Below are positions 8,301 to 15,812 of a DNA stretch of 32,346 bases, piece by piece (within the stretch, counting starts at the first letter, position 1; every line of letters begins with the position of its first letter). The notes beneath the pieces are model-generated. The model had not been told where the DNA came from. It worked only from the letters and a program-made list of their open reading frames with translations, and searched no databases. The stretch covers positions 1 through 32,346 of the forward strand of contig CAKSJU010000011.1 in assembly GCA_934463455.1 (NCBI GenBank), given 5' to 3'. This DNA is from an uncultured Clostridia bacterium. GTDB lineage: Bacteria > Bacillota > Clostridia > UBA1381. Made by a program: the position numbers and the translations under genes.

Positions 8301-10372
8301 TTCGATATATCTATCGCTCCGCCCACAACATATGCGTCCGGGCGAACCTCTTTTACGGCATTTGAAACAGCCTTAACAAAGTTTGCATAATCATTCACGT
8401 TTGCCTTGGGATACCAAAATCCGTTATTGTTAGGCTCGTTCCAGACCTCGAAGTACTTTATCTCGGGATAGCGCTTTGCAACGGTTTTCACATATTTCAG
8501 GAAAGCGTCCAGCGTTTCATTGTCTGCAATCCCGCTTTTTGAATTCTGCGTGTATAATTTATTTGAATAGCAAAGTATTGCCATGAGGTGCATGCCGCGC
8601 TTATTAATCTCCTGCATTATATAATCAAGCGCAGAATAATCATATGCACCCTTTGCTCCTTTTTCGAGACGCTCCCATGAAAAATCGGCACGTATGTAGT
8701 TAAAGCCTGCCTGCTTGACATAATCGAGAATAACGCCCTTACTGCGCTCAATCTGCGCCGGGTGCGTGCAAATCCCATGCTTTAACAAAGTGTTATCTGC
8801 GCTCCAATCGAATTTTTCGCAAACCGTCACTTCACGGGTAAAGGTTTTCACAACGTTATTTCCGAACTTAACATAAATCGAAAGCTCAGCCGTGCCGCGA
8901 TGCAGATTTTTCATCTCAATCTGATAGCTTTCCTCTCCCAACGATGTGAGCGTTAATTTTTCCGCTGCGCTTTCATAAACAAACCCGTCTGTTTTATATT
9001 TAAGGCGGTAATAGGTTGTGAACACTTTCGGAAGTGTTGTGGCGCACTCTATATTTACAACATAAAAATCCGAATCGGGATTTATGATATAAAGAGGCTC
9101 CCACTCGTTTTTAATTTCAATTTTCGGATTTACCTCTCTCAGGCGCAAGCCCCCGAAATTGACGCTGCCGCTCAAGCCCTCTTTAAAATAAAGAGTAAAA
9201 ATAACAAAATCTGTTTTTTGCGGAATATTAACAAGATTTGAAACATATTCTTCATTCTTCCTTGTTCCGCCAATCCTCAGAATTTCATTTTTTCCTCCGA
9301 CCTTTGCACCGTCGCCGTCAAAATACTCGCAATATAGAACCGCCCCGTCAGCTTGCGGCAAGCCATCGGTTTGTGCACTTAAAATAAGCTCATAATTTTT
9401 TCTTGAATTTACTGCATAGCCGGTCTTTACAAATTGTTCTTCGCCGCAGATTATTTTCTCCTTGCTGCTTTCCCCTGCAAGTGAAAAATCATACTCACCT
9501 TTCAATATGTCTGCCTTAACCTTTGCCATACCGTCGTTTATTTCAAAGGGAATATCAAATCCTATGCTTCTTAAAAGCTTATCGCCGTAATTTAAAGCTC
9601 CCTCTCCCTGAAAATCCTCTTTGGAAAAATGCCTTGCCATTGCCGCTCCGACATTGGTTCCTATTTTATCAAGGCGCACATTTTTGAAAAATTCGCCGCT
9701 TATGTAAAACACCGGTCTCACATAATACTGGCTTGAATTGACAGATTCCTGCCCGAAGGTTTGCCCTATTCTTTCGGCAGTCGTCATCGAACAAAGGACA
9801 GTTCCCGTTGTTCCGTTTTTTCCTCTTGCAGTCCTAAGCCACCAGCCGTAAACGCCGATGCCGTCGTCCACTCCGAATTTATCGATATATTTTATCCATT
9901 CGGATTGGGACATCAGCGCAATTTTGCAATTTACGCTGTAATCCTTGGGGCAGTTTCCGGAGGGAAATCCGCCCTCCGTGAACCATTCGTGCCCGTCCTC
10001 CAAATATTTGATAATCTCCGCGGGAAGCTTGTTCCCGGCTCCGTTTCCCGATTCGATAAAATCATTGTTAAGCCAATATGCAATATTGTTTTTATCCTCG
10101 GGGTCAAATTTCTGCGTTCCGTCCGAATCAAACGCACGCTTTCCATATCCGTCTTTTGCAAGAACCAAAAAGCCGTCCTCATCGTCAAGCAGCACAAATT
10201 CCTTGCTGCTTCCCTCAATTCTGAAAATGTTCTCCTCCGGAGTGTTAACATTGTATCCGTCCATTTCATACACTCTGTCGAGAGGACCGACCTGCTTTTC
10301 CTCAGCCGATACCGGCACTGCAGATGGCAGCATACAGAGCGTGCAAACAAACGCTATCACTTTTTTAATCAT
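5327..10372 (-). CDS. S-layer-anchored clan GH-A glycosidase with DUF6273, CBM9-like and SLH domains
   Basis: The 1681-aa protein starts with a signal peptide (about 1-23). A single DUF6273-like module (about 45-230, GWWLRTARG near 176) is followed by a beta domain and a clan GH-A glycosidase barrel (about 535-880). FEVWNEPN places the acid/base at Glu646 and VYLTEAGW the nucleophile at Glu751. Next come a helical stretch and two beta domains (about 1110-1280). A CBM9-like carbohydrate-binding domain (about 1284-1480) begins FNGNISDWSDA and includes DNYFYLLADIYDD. Three SLH repeats (about 1505-1681) begin FSDIGGHWAESAI. The SLH repeats predict non-covalent attachment to secondary cell-wall polymer. 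Its catalytic domain is clearly related to that of the next gene. The ribosome site CGGAG precedes the ATG, 30 bp after the upstream gene. The substrate cannot be deduced. Confidence 0.85.
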   Translation of the reverse strand: MIKKVIAFVCTLCMLPSAVPVSAEEKQVGPLDRVYEMDGYNVNTPEENIFRIEGSSKEFVLLDDEDGFLVLAKDGYGKRAFDSDGTQKFDPEDKNNIAYWLNNDFIESGNGAGNKLPAEIIKYLEDGHEWFTEGGFPSGNCPKDYSVNCKIALMSQSEWIKYIDKFGVDDGIGVYGWWLRTARGKNGTTGTVLCSMTTAERIGQTFGQESVNSSQYYVRPVFYISGEFFKNVRLDKIGTNVGAAMARHFSKEDFQGEGALNYGDKLLRSIGFDIPFEINDGMAKVKADILKGEYDFSLAGESSKEKIICGEEQFVKTGYAVNSRKNYELILSAQTDGLPQADGAVLYCEYFDGDGAKVGGKNEILRIGGTRKNEEYVSNLVNIPQKTDFVIFTLYFKEGLSGSVNFGGLRLREVNPKIEIKNEWEPLYIINPDSDFYVVNIECATTLPKVFTTYYRLKYKTDGFVYESAAEKLTLTSLGEESYQIEMKNLHRGTAELSIYVKFGNNVVKTFTREVTVCEKFDWSADNTLLKHGICTHPAQIERSKGVILDYVKQAGFNYIRADFSWERLEKGAKGAYDYSALDYIMQEINKRGMHLMAILCYSNKLYTQNSKSGIADNETLDAFLKYVKTVAKRYPEIKYFEVWNEPNNNGFWYPKANVNDYANFVKAVSNAVKEVRPDAYVVGGAIDISKNGPGWSRELFDLDIYPYIDAFSTHPYYHVALNDAKFLDRVRNYTDITEDYGGWKDVYLTEAGWTTFGKKELEPTLAKEDIKILINADYLDTRVNLFNMWDEGETFGLLKPDYSAKASFAAVENYKSKTAGAQFLTEINLNNNCRTMMYRKNNLPMLISWCFSGESAVIEFPEAVKVYDMYGNFISEGKKVYQTDEPYYIYISDMEFMKNEIKCRIESDINEFEKKYSLSQEIKAALESQKLDLTSKNQADDEDLDAFYNLGIEIMKFLKDDLFEHKNTNMMHAYHKIGMEIADFVSLGGKKCSNASEAEVNKAKKDYSEKTNNSSDELRFGYELLRNAEKYSLLAKQASESANVESGSANAFDCISKNLVKWFEFEAEFEKCENRGVHFQVIPGTVESYEGENSELSVRIYNDGSADAVGKAAIKNADGDVIAESDNVTVSGGSKENLKFVLNSEMIGKDNDFLTISFDGNVHAETKMKSNIKSKIGITSVNSEKPAGEITSLKVTLENKTDTPQSGFIKVTPPEGWSVGEKQSFELNELETKDISIPVSRIERKAFNHYVFTFEIYSDSQKFISKVQIPLDFSVIVKADKEINPTGFNGNISDWSDAYPTYLNPPIDPNSHEQWENSDISGRIFTKWDDNYFYLLADIYDDYQNQMNHEGLIYDGDSLQLAFDTKNTKSGKYDSDDYEYGFALTQSGEESYSWQAAEGNSSGTQPPEWSRILRDDENKNTRYLIRIPKDALKPMDFSGGSVIGFNLAANDGNLLGPREGYVEITPGIASSKNTALFRDWVLSASEERTESGMTEISKIFAPKMGIKEDIFSDIGGHWAESAIREAYAKKLVSGMGNKTYAPNVTLTTAQAFSLAARSFGIGEDKCTFDDAAPDKWYSGIIGGMELGGFVPGFMLCDNKINPEKNITREEFAAIIASGIKGGESNLEFADSDAISPQAADAVKKVSSAGIMIGDENNRFNPQGCLTRAEAAVIVLKLSNM

Positions 10373-10402
10373 ATATTTCTCCGTTCTGTCGGCTTTATTT
10401 TG

Positions 10403-13144
10403 CTATTTTATAACAACCGAATAATTTTGTGCCGACTTCATTGTTGTTAATCCGTCCCATATTATAACCTTGGCATAGTTTCCGTCACTATAGCTTGGCA
10501 AGGATAATGATAAATTATTAATATCCGTCTTTTCTCCTGCGGGGATATTTACAGATACGCCGCGATTATCGAGCATATTACCGTCCTTGTCATACACAAA
10601 AAGCATTGCTTTTGCATTGCAGGCGCTTCCTGTGCAATTTGCAAGCTTAATCCGAACTTTCAGCTCGGACGCATTTTTTATATCCGCAGCCGCTTTTCCG
10701 CTTTCATCTGTCACGATAACCTCTTCTGCTGAAAGCCTTGCCGCTTTTCCGACCCTCAGCGGCTCACTGCTGCATTTTTCTCCGGTGTATCCTTTCTCAT
10801 TTATCGGAACTACAAAGAAACGAACATATTTCCCTGCATGCTCAGCCGAAAGCTTCACGCTGCCGTCATTTGAAATCGCCGTGTAGCTTCCGTTTTTCGA
10901 GTCCGATATTTCAAAGCCGCATTTTGATGTGCCCTCGTCCGTTCCCATATAGCTGTAATCACCGAAAATTGTTGCTCCCACAGCCGCCAGACCTCTGATT
11001 TTTGCATTTTCCGCTTTCGGCACGGCAATAATTCCGAGCTTTATCAAATCATTCTCGGTGTAGCCTGCATTGCAGGAAAGCAATTCCTCCACGGTGTACA
11101 TTTTTGAAAGCGCCGCGGCAGCCTTTGCCCCTGCCTCGGTTATGCGCACATTAAGGGCAAAATCCCTGTTTAAATAAAACGTCGGGCGAACATAATAGCT
11201 TGCATTTGCCGCTTTATTCCATGTGTTCCCGTATCCGTTCGCGGCAGGGTTTGAAAAGTTTCCGTCTTTCACTCCCGTTCCGCAGAAAACATCTGAAACG
11301 CCTGTGTTTCTGCCGCTCCTGAGCCACCATGAGGTTTGTATGCTTTCCTTAGGGTCCCAGCCGAATCTTCCCCAATATTTTGAATATTCGCTTCTTGAAA
11401 GAAGAGCCGCCGCACCCGTGAAAGAATAATCATTCGGGCAGGCTCCTTTGTTATTTGCAGCCTCCGTCCACCACAAATGCGCCGGGTTTATAAACCTGCA
11501 AACATCTGTGGAAATCCCACCGGAGGTTATAAATTCATTGTTGAGCCAGAAGCCTATATTATTTTTATCTTCGGGGTCGAATTTCTGCGTGTTATCGCTG
11601 TCAAACACATGCGTGCCTTTTGCCTCCGCTGTCATAACATACAAAGCGTCGTTTTCATCACCTGATGCGTCCAGCATAATTAATTTTTCGCCGCCGGCAC
11701 TTATTAAATACTCCTGCGGATTATCCTTAAGCTCTGCTCTGCCATCTGTATAATTGGTTCTGTTCGATGCTCCAAGCTGCTCTGCATGTATTTTATTGAC
11801 AGACATAACGCTCTCTCCGCGCACTCCTCCCTCATATATCGGGGTTACCTCCGCAGATATCCATTTCCCCATGTCATTTGCAGCCACTATGTATTGATTT
11901 GTGTTATTAAGATAAATTTCGTTTCCTTTTTCCTCTTCGCTGTCCGCCGCAAACCATTTATACTCAAAGTCAACCGCATTTTTATCTTTCATTGAGGCAG
12001 TGAGCGTTGTGAGTGCTTTAACCGGAGACGAGTCCGCACTTATTGCCGCGGATTTAATATCATACCCCAGCAAAATCAACTCTTCTGTGCTGTAGAGATT
12101 TTTCATTTCCTCCAATGTGTATTTGGAACCGAGCATACTCTTCACGTTGTCTCCGCTTTCCGCCAAGTCGCATCTGACATTTTTAAAGAAACTTTCATCA
12201 AGATAAAAAGTCGGGCGAATGTAATATTTCTCCGTGCAGGTTCTGTCCCACATATTGCCTTTTCCGCCGTCGTTTGTGTTCATCATTGCAAGGATATTAT
12301 CGGCTTTTCCGCTGCTGCCCCTTTGGGTTCTTCCCCACCACGGCGTAACAACGCTTGCCCCGAGAGGCTGCCACCCATATCTGCTGCGATATTTCACAGC
12401 CTCGGACATTGAAAGAAGAGAAATTCCTGCCTTAAAGCTGTAGTCCTCGGGGCAATCCCCGTCTTTAAGCCCTCCCTCCGTGTTCCAGATATGCTCATAA
12501 TCTATATGCTCTTTAATCTCATTCGGAAGAACAAGCCCTCCGCCGCCGCTTGTTAAAAACTCATTATTGAGAAATTTTCCGATATTTCCGTCTGCATTCG
12601 GGTCGAATTTTGCATATCCGTTTTTATCAAATTCGCGGCTGCCATACACCCTTTCGGTCATGATATAATAGTGCGAATTTGCGCCGTTCATTTCTTCAAG
12701 CAATATAAATTTCTGACCCGAAACCGAGAAAATATTTTCCTGCGGCGTGAGCATTGTGCTTTCAATATCGTCTTTAAAGGTTGTTCTCGAAACAGGGCCG
12801 AGGTTCTGAACAAAAACAGCGGCAGTTTCGGCTGTTCTCCCGGTCTCAGTGTCTGTGACAGACGCTTTTATATATTTTCCTTTATCTCTCGGAGTTATTA
12901 TATATTTTTCATCTTTATCGGAGGCAAGCGGCACAAATCCGCTCTCCTCCTCATCTGATGAAAACCACTGATATTCAAGGCTTCCGACCTCTCCTGTTTT
13001 ATTGACCGATAAAGCCATTCCGGCTAAAATTTTAGACGGTGCATTTATGCTTACCGAAAAATCCTCCGCAAGCACATTTGCGCTGAAAATCTGAAAAGAC
13101 AAAACCGCCGCTGCCGCCAATGCACACACTTTTTTATTAATCAT
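10403..13144 (-). CDS. Secreted Ig-like/DUF6273 modular protein, no catalytic domain
   Basis: The 913-aa protein has a signal peptide (about 1-26). Two Ig-plus-DUF6273 units follow (about 30-360 and 365-690), then a third Ig-like domain (about 705-800) and a C-terminal beta domain ending in VIIWDGLTTMK. The second DUF6273 module has the usual SWWLRSGR and YYVRPTFYL. The first reads PWWGRTQRG, replacing the usual Leu with Gly. No glycosidase, SLH or sortase motif is visible, so it probably serves binding or assembly at the surface. It lies 3 nt after the upstream gene, with its ribosome site GGGGAGGAG made by the last codons of that gene, so translation is probably coupled. DUF6273 has no proven function to my knowledge; a C-type-lectin-like fold is only a suspicion. 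Confidence 0.75.
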   Translation of the reverse strand: MINKKVCALAAAAVLSFQIFSANVLAEDFSVSINAPSKILAGMALSVNKTGEVGSLEYQWFSSDEEESGFVPLASDKDEKYIITPRDKGKYIKASVTDTETGRTAETAAVFVQNLGPVSRTTFKDDIESTMLTPQENIFSVSGQKFILLEEMNGANSHYYIMTERVYGSREFDKNGYAKFDPNADGNIGKFLNNEFLTSGGGGLVLPNEIKEHIDYEHIWNTEGGLKDGDCPEDYSFKAGISLLSMSEAVKYRSRYGWQPLGASVVTPWWGRTQRGSSGKADNILAMMNTNDGGKGNMWDRTCTEKYYIRPTFYLDESFFKNVRCDLAESGDNVKSMLGSKYTLEEMKNLYSTEELILLGYDIKSAAISADSSPVKALTTLTASMKDKNAVDFEYKWFAADSEEEKGNEIYLNNTNQYIVAANDMGKWISAEVTPIYEGGVRGESVMSVNKIHAEQLGASNRTNYTDGRAELKDNPQEYLISAGGEKLIMLDASGDENDALYVMTAEAKGTHVFDSDNTQKFDPEDKNNIGFWLNNEFITSGGISTDVCRFINPAHLWWTEAANNKGACPNDYSFTGAAALLSRSEYSKYWGRFGWDPKESIQTSWWLRSGRNTGVSDVFCGTGVKDGNFSNPAANGYGNTWNKAANASYYVRPTFYLNRDFALNVRITEAGAKAAAALSKMYTVEELLSCNAGYTENDLIKLGIIAVPKAENAKIRGLAAVGATIFGDYSYMGTDEGTSKCGFEISDSKNGSYTAISNDGSVKLSAEHAGKYVRFFVVPINEKGYTGEKCSSEPLRVGKAARLSAEEVIVTDESGKAAADIKNASELKVRIKLANCTGSACNAKAMLFVYDKDGNMLDNRGVSVNIPAGEKTDINNLSLSLPSYSDGNYAKVIIWDGLTTMKSAQNYSVVIK
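10740..13060 (-). repeat. Two and a partial third copy of the Ig-DUF6273 unit
   Basis: Unit 1 spans about 12055-13060 and unit 2 about 11030-12060. A third Ig-like copy without DUF6273 covers about 10740-11030. The repeats are related to those at 3060-5175. Unit 2 here resembles unit 2 there (SRSEYSKYWGRFGWDP) more than it resembles its own neighbour, which suggests exchange between genes. Confidence 0.6.
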
Positions 13145-13147
13145 GTT

Positions 13148-15790
13148 TTACTCCTCCCCTCTGTATAAAAGAGTCATCTTCTGCGCTCCGGCAACGGTTA
13201 TAACAATCAGCGTGTCTCCGGTGCCGTTTTTTTCAGCGGACTTGATTTCTGCCTGCGAAATCTTTTTAAGAACCTCTTTTTTATTCGGGAACACTTCATA
13301 TATGTCCGCCGAGCCTATGTTGTGGCACTCTATGTTTCCGCCGACATCTATTTCCGCATAGCCCTCATATTTTTTATTTACTTCTCCCATGACATATCTT
13401 TGACCCTTTTCATGGAAATCGGTGTGATAAGGATTCACCGAATACATTTTTTTATTCTCCGCGCTGTAGATAAGCGCTATGCTGTCTATCGCCCCGTTTG
13501 CATCAAAGGAATATTTTATAATGTCCCCTGCTCCGAGCTTTGGCATTGCGCCCTCCTCAAACTCTGCCATTGAGTCTCCCGCGCGCGAATATTTTGTTAT
13601 ATACTTGAGATTTTCTCCCGTTTTTTCCGCAGCCGTTATAAAGCTTTTATCTGCTCCGTCCGCAAAAACATTAAGCTGCATAACCATTTCGTCATCTTCA
13701 TTAATCGTCTTTGCAATGCTCTTAATCACAGCGACATCGCTTTCATTGTTGATTATGCTGTTCGCCGCCTGAAGAACAACATAATCAACAGGGATTTTAT
13801 TCTTCTCGCTTCTGTATGTGACCAAGCCTTTATACGACTGGTCTGACAAAAAATACGACGTGTCTCTGAAAGAGAATGCACTGTTATCCGCCTTTTGCGG
13901 ATCCGACGGAACAATGAACACCTTTGTATCGTTATCAATTGCTATTTTTCCCTCGAACACCTTTGTGGCGCTCTTGTATCTCAGCCCGGTGTTTTCGGCA
14001 GACGGACCAACGCTCAGCCTGTCGTCCCGGTCTCCTGCCATGTTCTGCTCAACCGTGTCAACAGTTTTTATGTGCCCTTTATTATTCAGCTTATAAATTA
14101 TAACCTTATTTACGGAGCTTTGCAGGCTTTTTGCAAGGCTTTCAAAATCCGTGTCTTTATACAAAATTCCGTCGGCCTTTATTTTTTCCTCGGCAGTCAG
14201 ATAAACAACACCCGTTTCACCAAGAAGCTTAAATCTTATAATCTCCTCTGCTGTGTTCTCATCGGCATAAGCCTTAACCTGTATCAGATAAGCAGGCTTT
14301 TCAACCCCTGCGGCAAAGCCTTTCATCGAAACAATTTTGCCATATGCATCAAGCATAAATTCGCCGCTGTCTCTTACATATATATCAGCTGTGCTGCTTG
14401 TTCTGTAGCCGCTGTAAACAGGGTATTTCACTCCCGATATTTGCGCATAGGTTATGCCGTCCTCAACAAATTTTCCGCTGACATCTCCCGTTACGGTTTT
14501 TCTTGACCTGACAAGCTTTATTATATCATCGGTTCCGCTTTCGCTTTTAAACACACTCAGCACATCTCCCGATGCAATATTGGAGATTCCGATTTTGCTT
14601 CCCGAATCATCAAAGATATACAAATCAATATCCTCGGTTTTTATTGAATTATCGGAGTATTTATCATAAATGATGTCTTCTCCCACAATTTCCGTCACGA
14701 TATTATAATATTCGCTTATTTTAACCAACTCATATGTTCCGTCCGAGTTATTATCCAAAAATTCAACCCACCCGTTTGTCGGTTTCAGCATTTCGGGTTT
14801 AAAATTTTTGCACCCCTTGCCATTGTACACAAAGGTTGTGCTGCCGCTGAATCTTATCCTTTTCTCCTTGCCGTCCTCTGTGATTATGCACCCATATTCT
14901 TCTTCGGAGACGACATCTTTGCTTTCAGCCTTTTTATATATATTTTTGCTTTCGTTCGGTCTTATATAAAGCACCTCCCGTTCATCGTCGTCCTTTTTAT
15001 ACCAGCAAGTGACATAATATCCGGTATAGTCCTTATACTCATCGGACGCCGCCATTTCCTCTGCTCCGACAGTTATATATCCTTTTTTTGAAAGACCGCC
15101 CGAAATCCCGTAATCCGAATTTGAATTTACATAGTCTTTAACGCTATAAATATCTGCAAGTTCTGCCAAGACGGTTGTGTCTTTATTCACTTTCACAGAC
15201 ATTGTTCCGTTTTCAAAAACCACCTCGGCAGGATTTGCGTCAAAGCAATTGCTTATCAGCCTTATGACATTTCCGCGGTTTATATATTCCCCGTCCGCAG
15301 ATATGCCCTTTGTTATTCCGATGCTGCTTGCAGCAGACAAATATCCGGAGGGGTATCCTCCGTTATACTGCGCATACTTGTCATAGCCTATCACGCTCAC
15401 CATAATGCGCACAGCCTCGTTATATGTTATATCGTCATCAGCATGAAAATACGAATTTCCGTCGCCGTTTATATATCCCAGGCTGTAAAGCCGATTAATG
15501 CTTTCACGGCTCGGGTGATTTTTATTCACATCGACAAATATATCCTGCTCGGCACTGCCTATATCATTTTTTATGACATTATTTAATATATCCGCAAATT
15601 CAGCCTTTGTCATATGAGAATACGGCTTTAACATTCCGTCCTCATTGTAGCTAAACATTCCCAGATTAATCAAAAGCTCCGTATCCGCCTCAAATTCGGT
15701 TCCGCGCACGTCCTGCGGAAGATAGACCGCATCGGCACAGCTGCATGCCAGAATAAAAATCGCAGCCATAAGTGAAATTATTTTTTTCAT
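13148..15790 (-). CDS. SLH-domain surface protein with a long beta-rich region
   Basis: The start at 15790 (MKKIISLMAA) is chosen because AAAGGAGAAAG lies just upstream and a signal peptide begins there; the frame stays open to 15823, but without a signal at the very N-terminus. The protein has 880 aa. A signal peptide (about 1-21) precedes three degenerate SLH repeats (about 25-200; DGMLKPYSHMTKAEF, GYINGDGNSYFHADDDITYNEAV and ITKGISADGEYINRG). The remaining 680 residues look like successive beta-rich segments (GDVSGKFVEDGITYAQISG and similar) of the kind seen in many clostridial SLH proteins, and I recognise no enzyme motif. It is probably an S-layer-associated structural or scaffold protein. 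It starts 22 nt after the upstream gene and ends 3 nt before the next. Confidence 0.75.
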   Translation of the reverse strand: MKKIISLMAAIFILACSCADAVYLPQDVRGTEFEADTELLINLGMFSYNEDGMLKPYSHMTKAEFADILNNVIKNDIGSAEQDIFVDVNKNHPSRESINRLYSLGYINGDGNSYFHADDDITYNEAVRIMVSVIGYDKYAQYNGGYPSGYLSAASSIGITKGISADGEYINRGNVIRLISNCFDANPAEVVFENGTMSVKVNKDTTVLAELADIYSVKDYVNSNSDYGISGGLSKKGYITVGAEEMAASDEYKDYTGYYVTCWYKKDDDEREVLYIRPNESKNIYKKAESKDVVSEEEYGCIITEDGKEKRIRFSGSTTFVYNGKGCKNFKPEMLKPTNGWVEFLDNNSDGTYELVKISEYYNIVTEIVGEDIIYDKYSDNSIKTEDIDLYIFDDSGSKIGISNIASGDVLSVFKSESGTDDIIKLVRSRKTVTGDVSGKFVEDGITYAQISGVKYPVYSGYRTSSTADIYVRDSGEFMLDAYGKIVSMKGFAAGVEKPAYLIQVKAYADENTAEEIIRFKLLGETGVVYLTAEEKIKADGILYKDTDFESLAKSLQSSVNKVIIYKLNNKGHIKTVDTVEQNMAGDRDDRLSVGPSAENTGLRYKSATKVFEGKIAIDNDTKVFIVPSDPQKADNSAFSFRDTSYFLSDQSYKGLVTYRSEKNKIPVDYVVLQAANSIINNESDVAVIKSIAKTINEDDEMVMQLNVFADGADKSFITAAEKTGENLKYITKYSRAGDSMAEFEEGAMPKLGAGDIIKYSFDANGAIDSIALIYSAENKKMYSVNPYHTDFHEKGQRYVMGEVNKKYEGYAEIDVGGNIECHNIGSADIYEVFPNKKEVLKKISQAEIKSAEKNGTGDTLIVITVAGAQKMTLLYRGEE

Positions 15791-15812
15791 TGCATCTTTC
15801 TCCTTTCCGACA

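Noticed and set aside
9761..10450. Open frames of 176-229 codons on the plus strand (for example 9761-10450, 13895-14506 and 28448-28978)
   Set aside because: They are antisense to conserved coding regions, have no convincing ribosome sites, and encode low-complexity or Cys/Arg/Phe-rich sequence typical of shadow frames.
981..13144. Diversity-generating retroelement acting on the lectin-like DUF6273 modules
   Set aside because: No reverse transcriptase, template repeat or accessory gene is in the window, and module differences are not limited to adenine positions.
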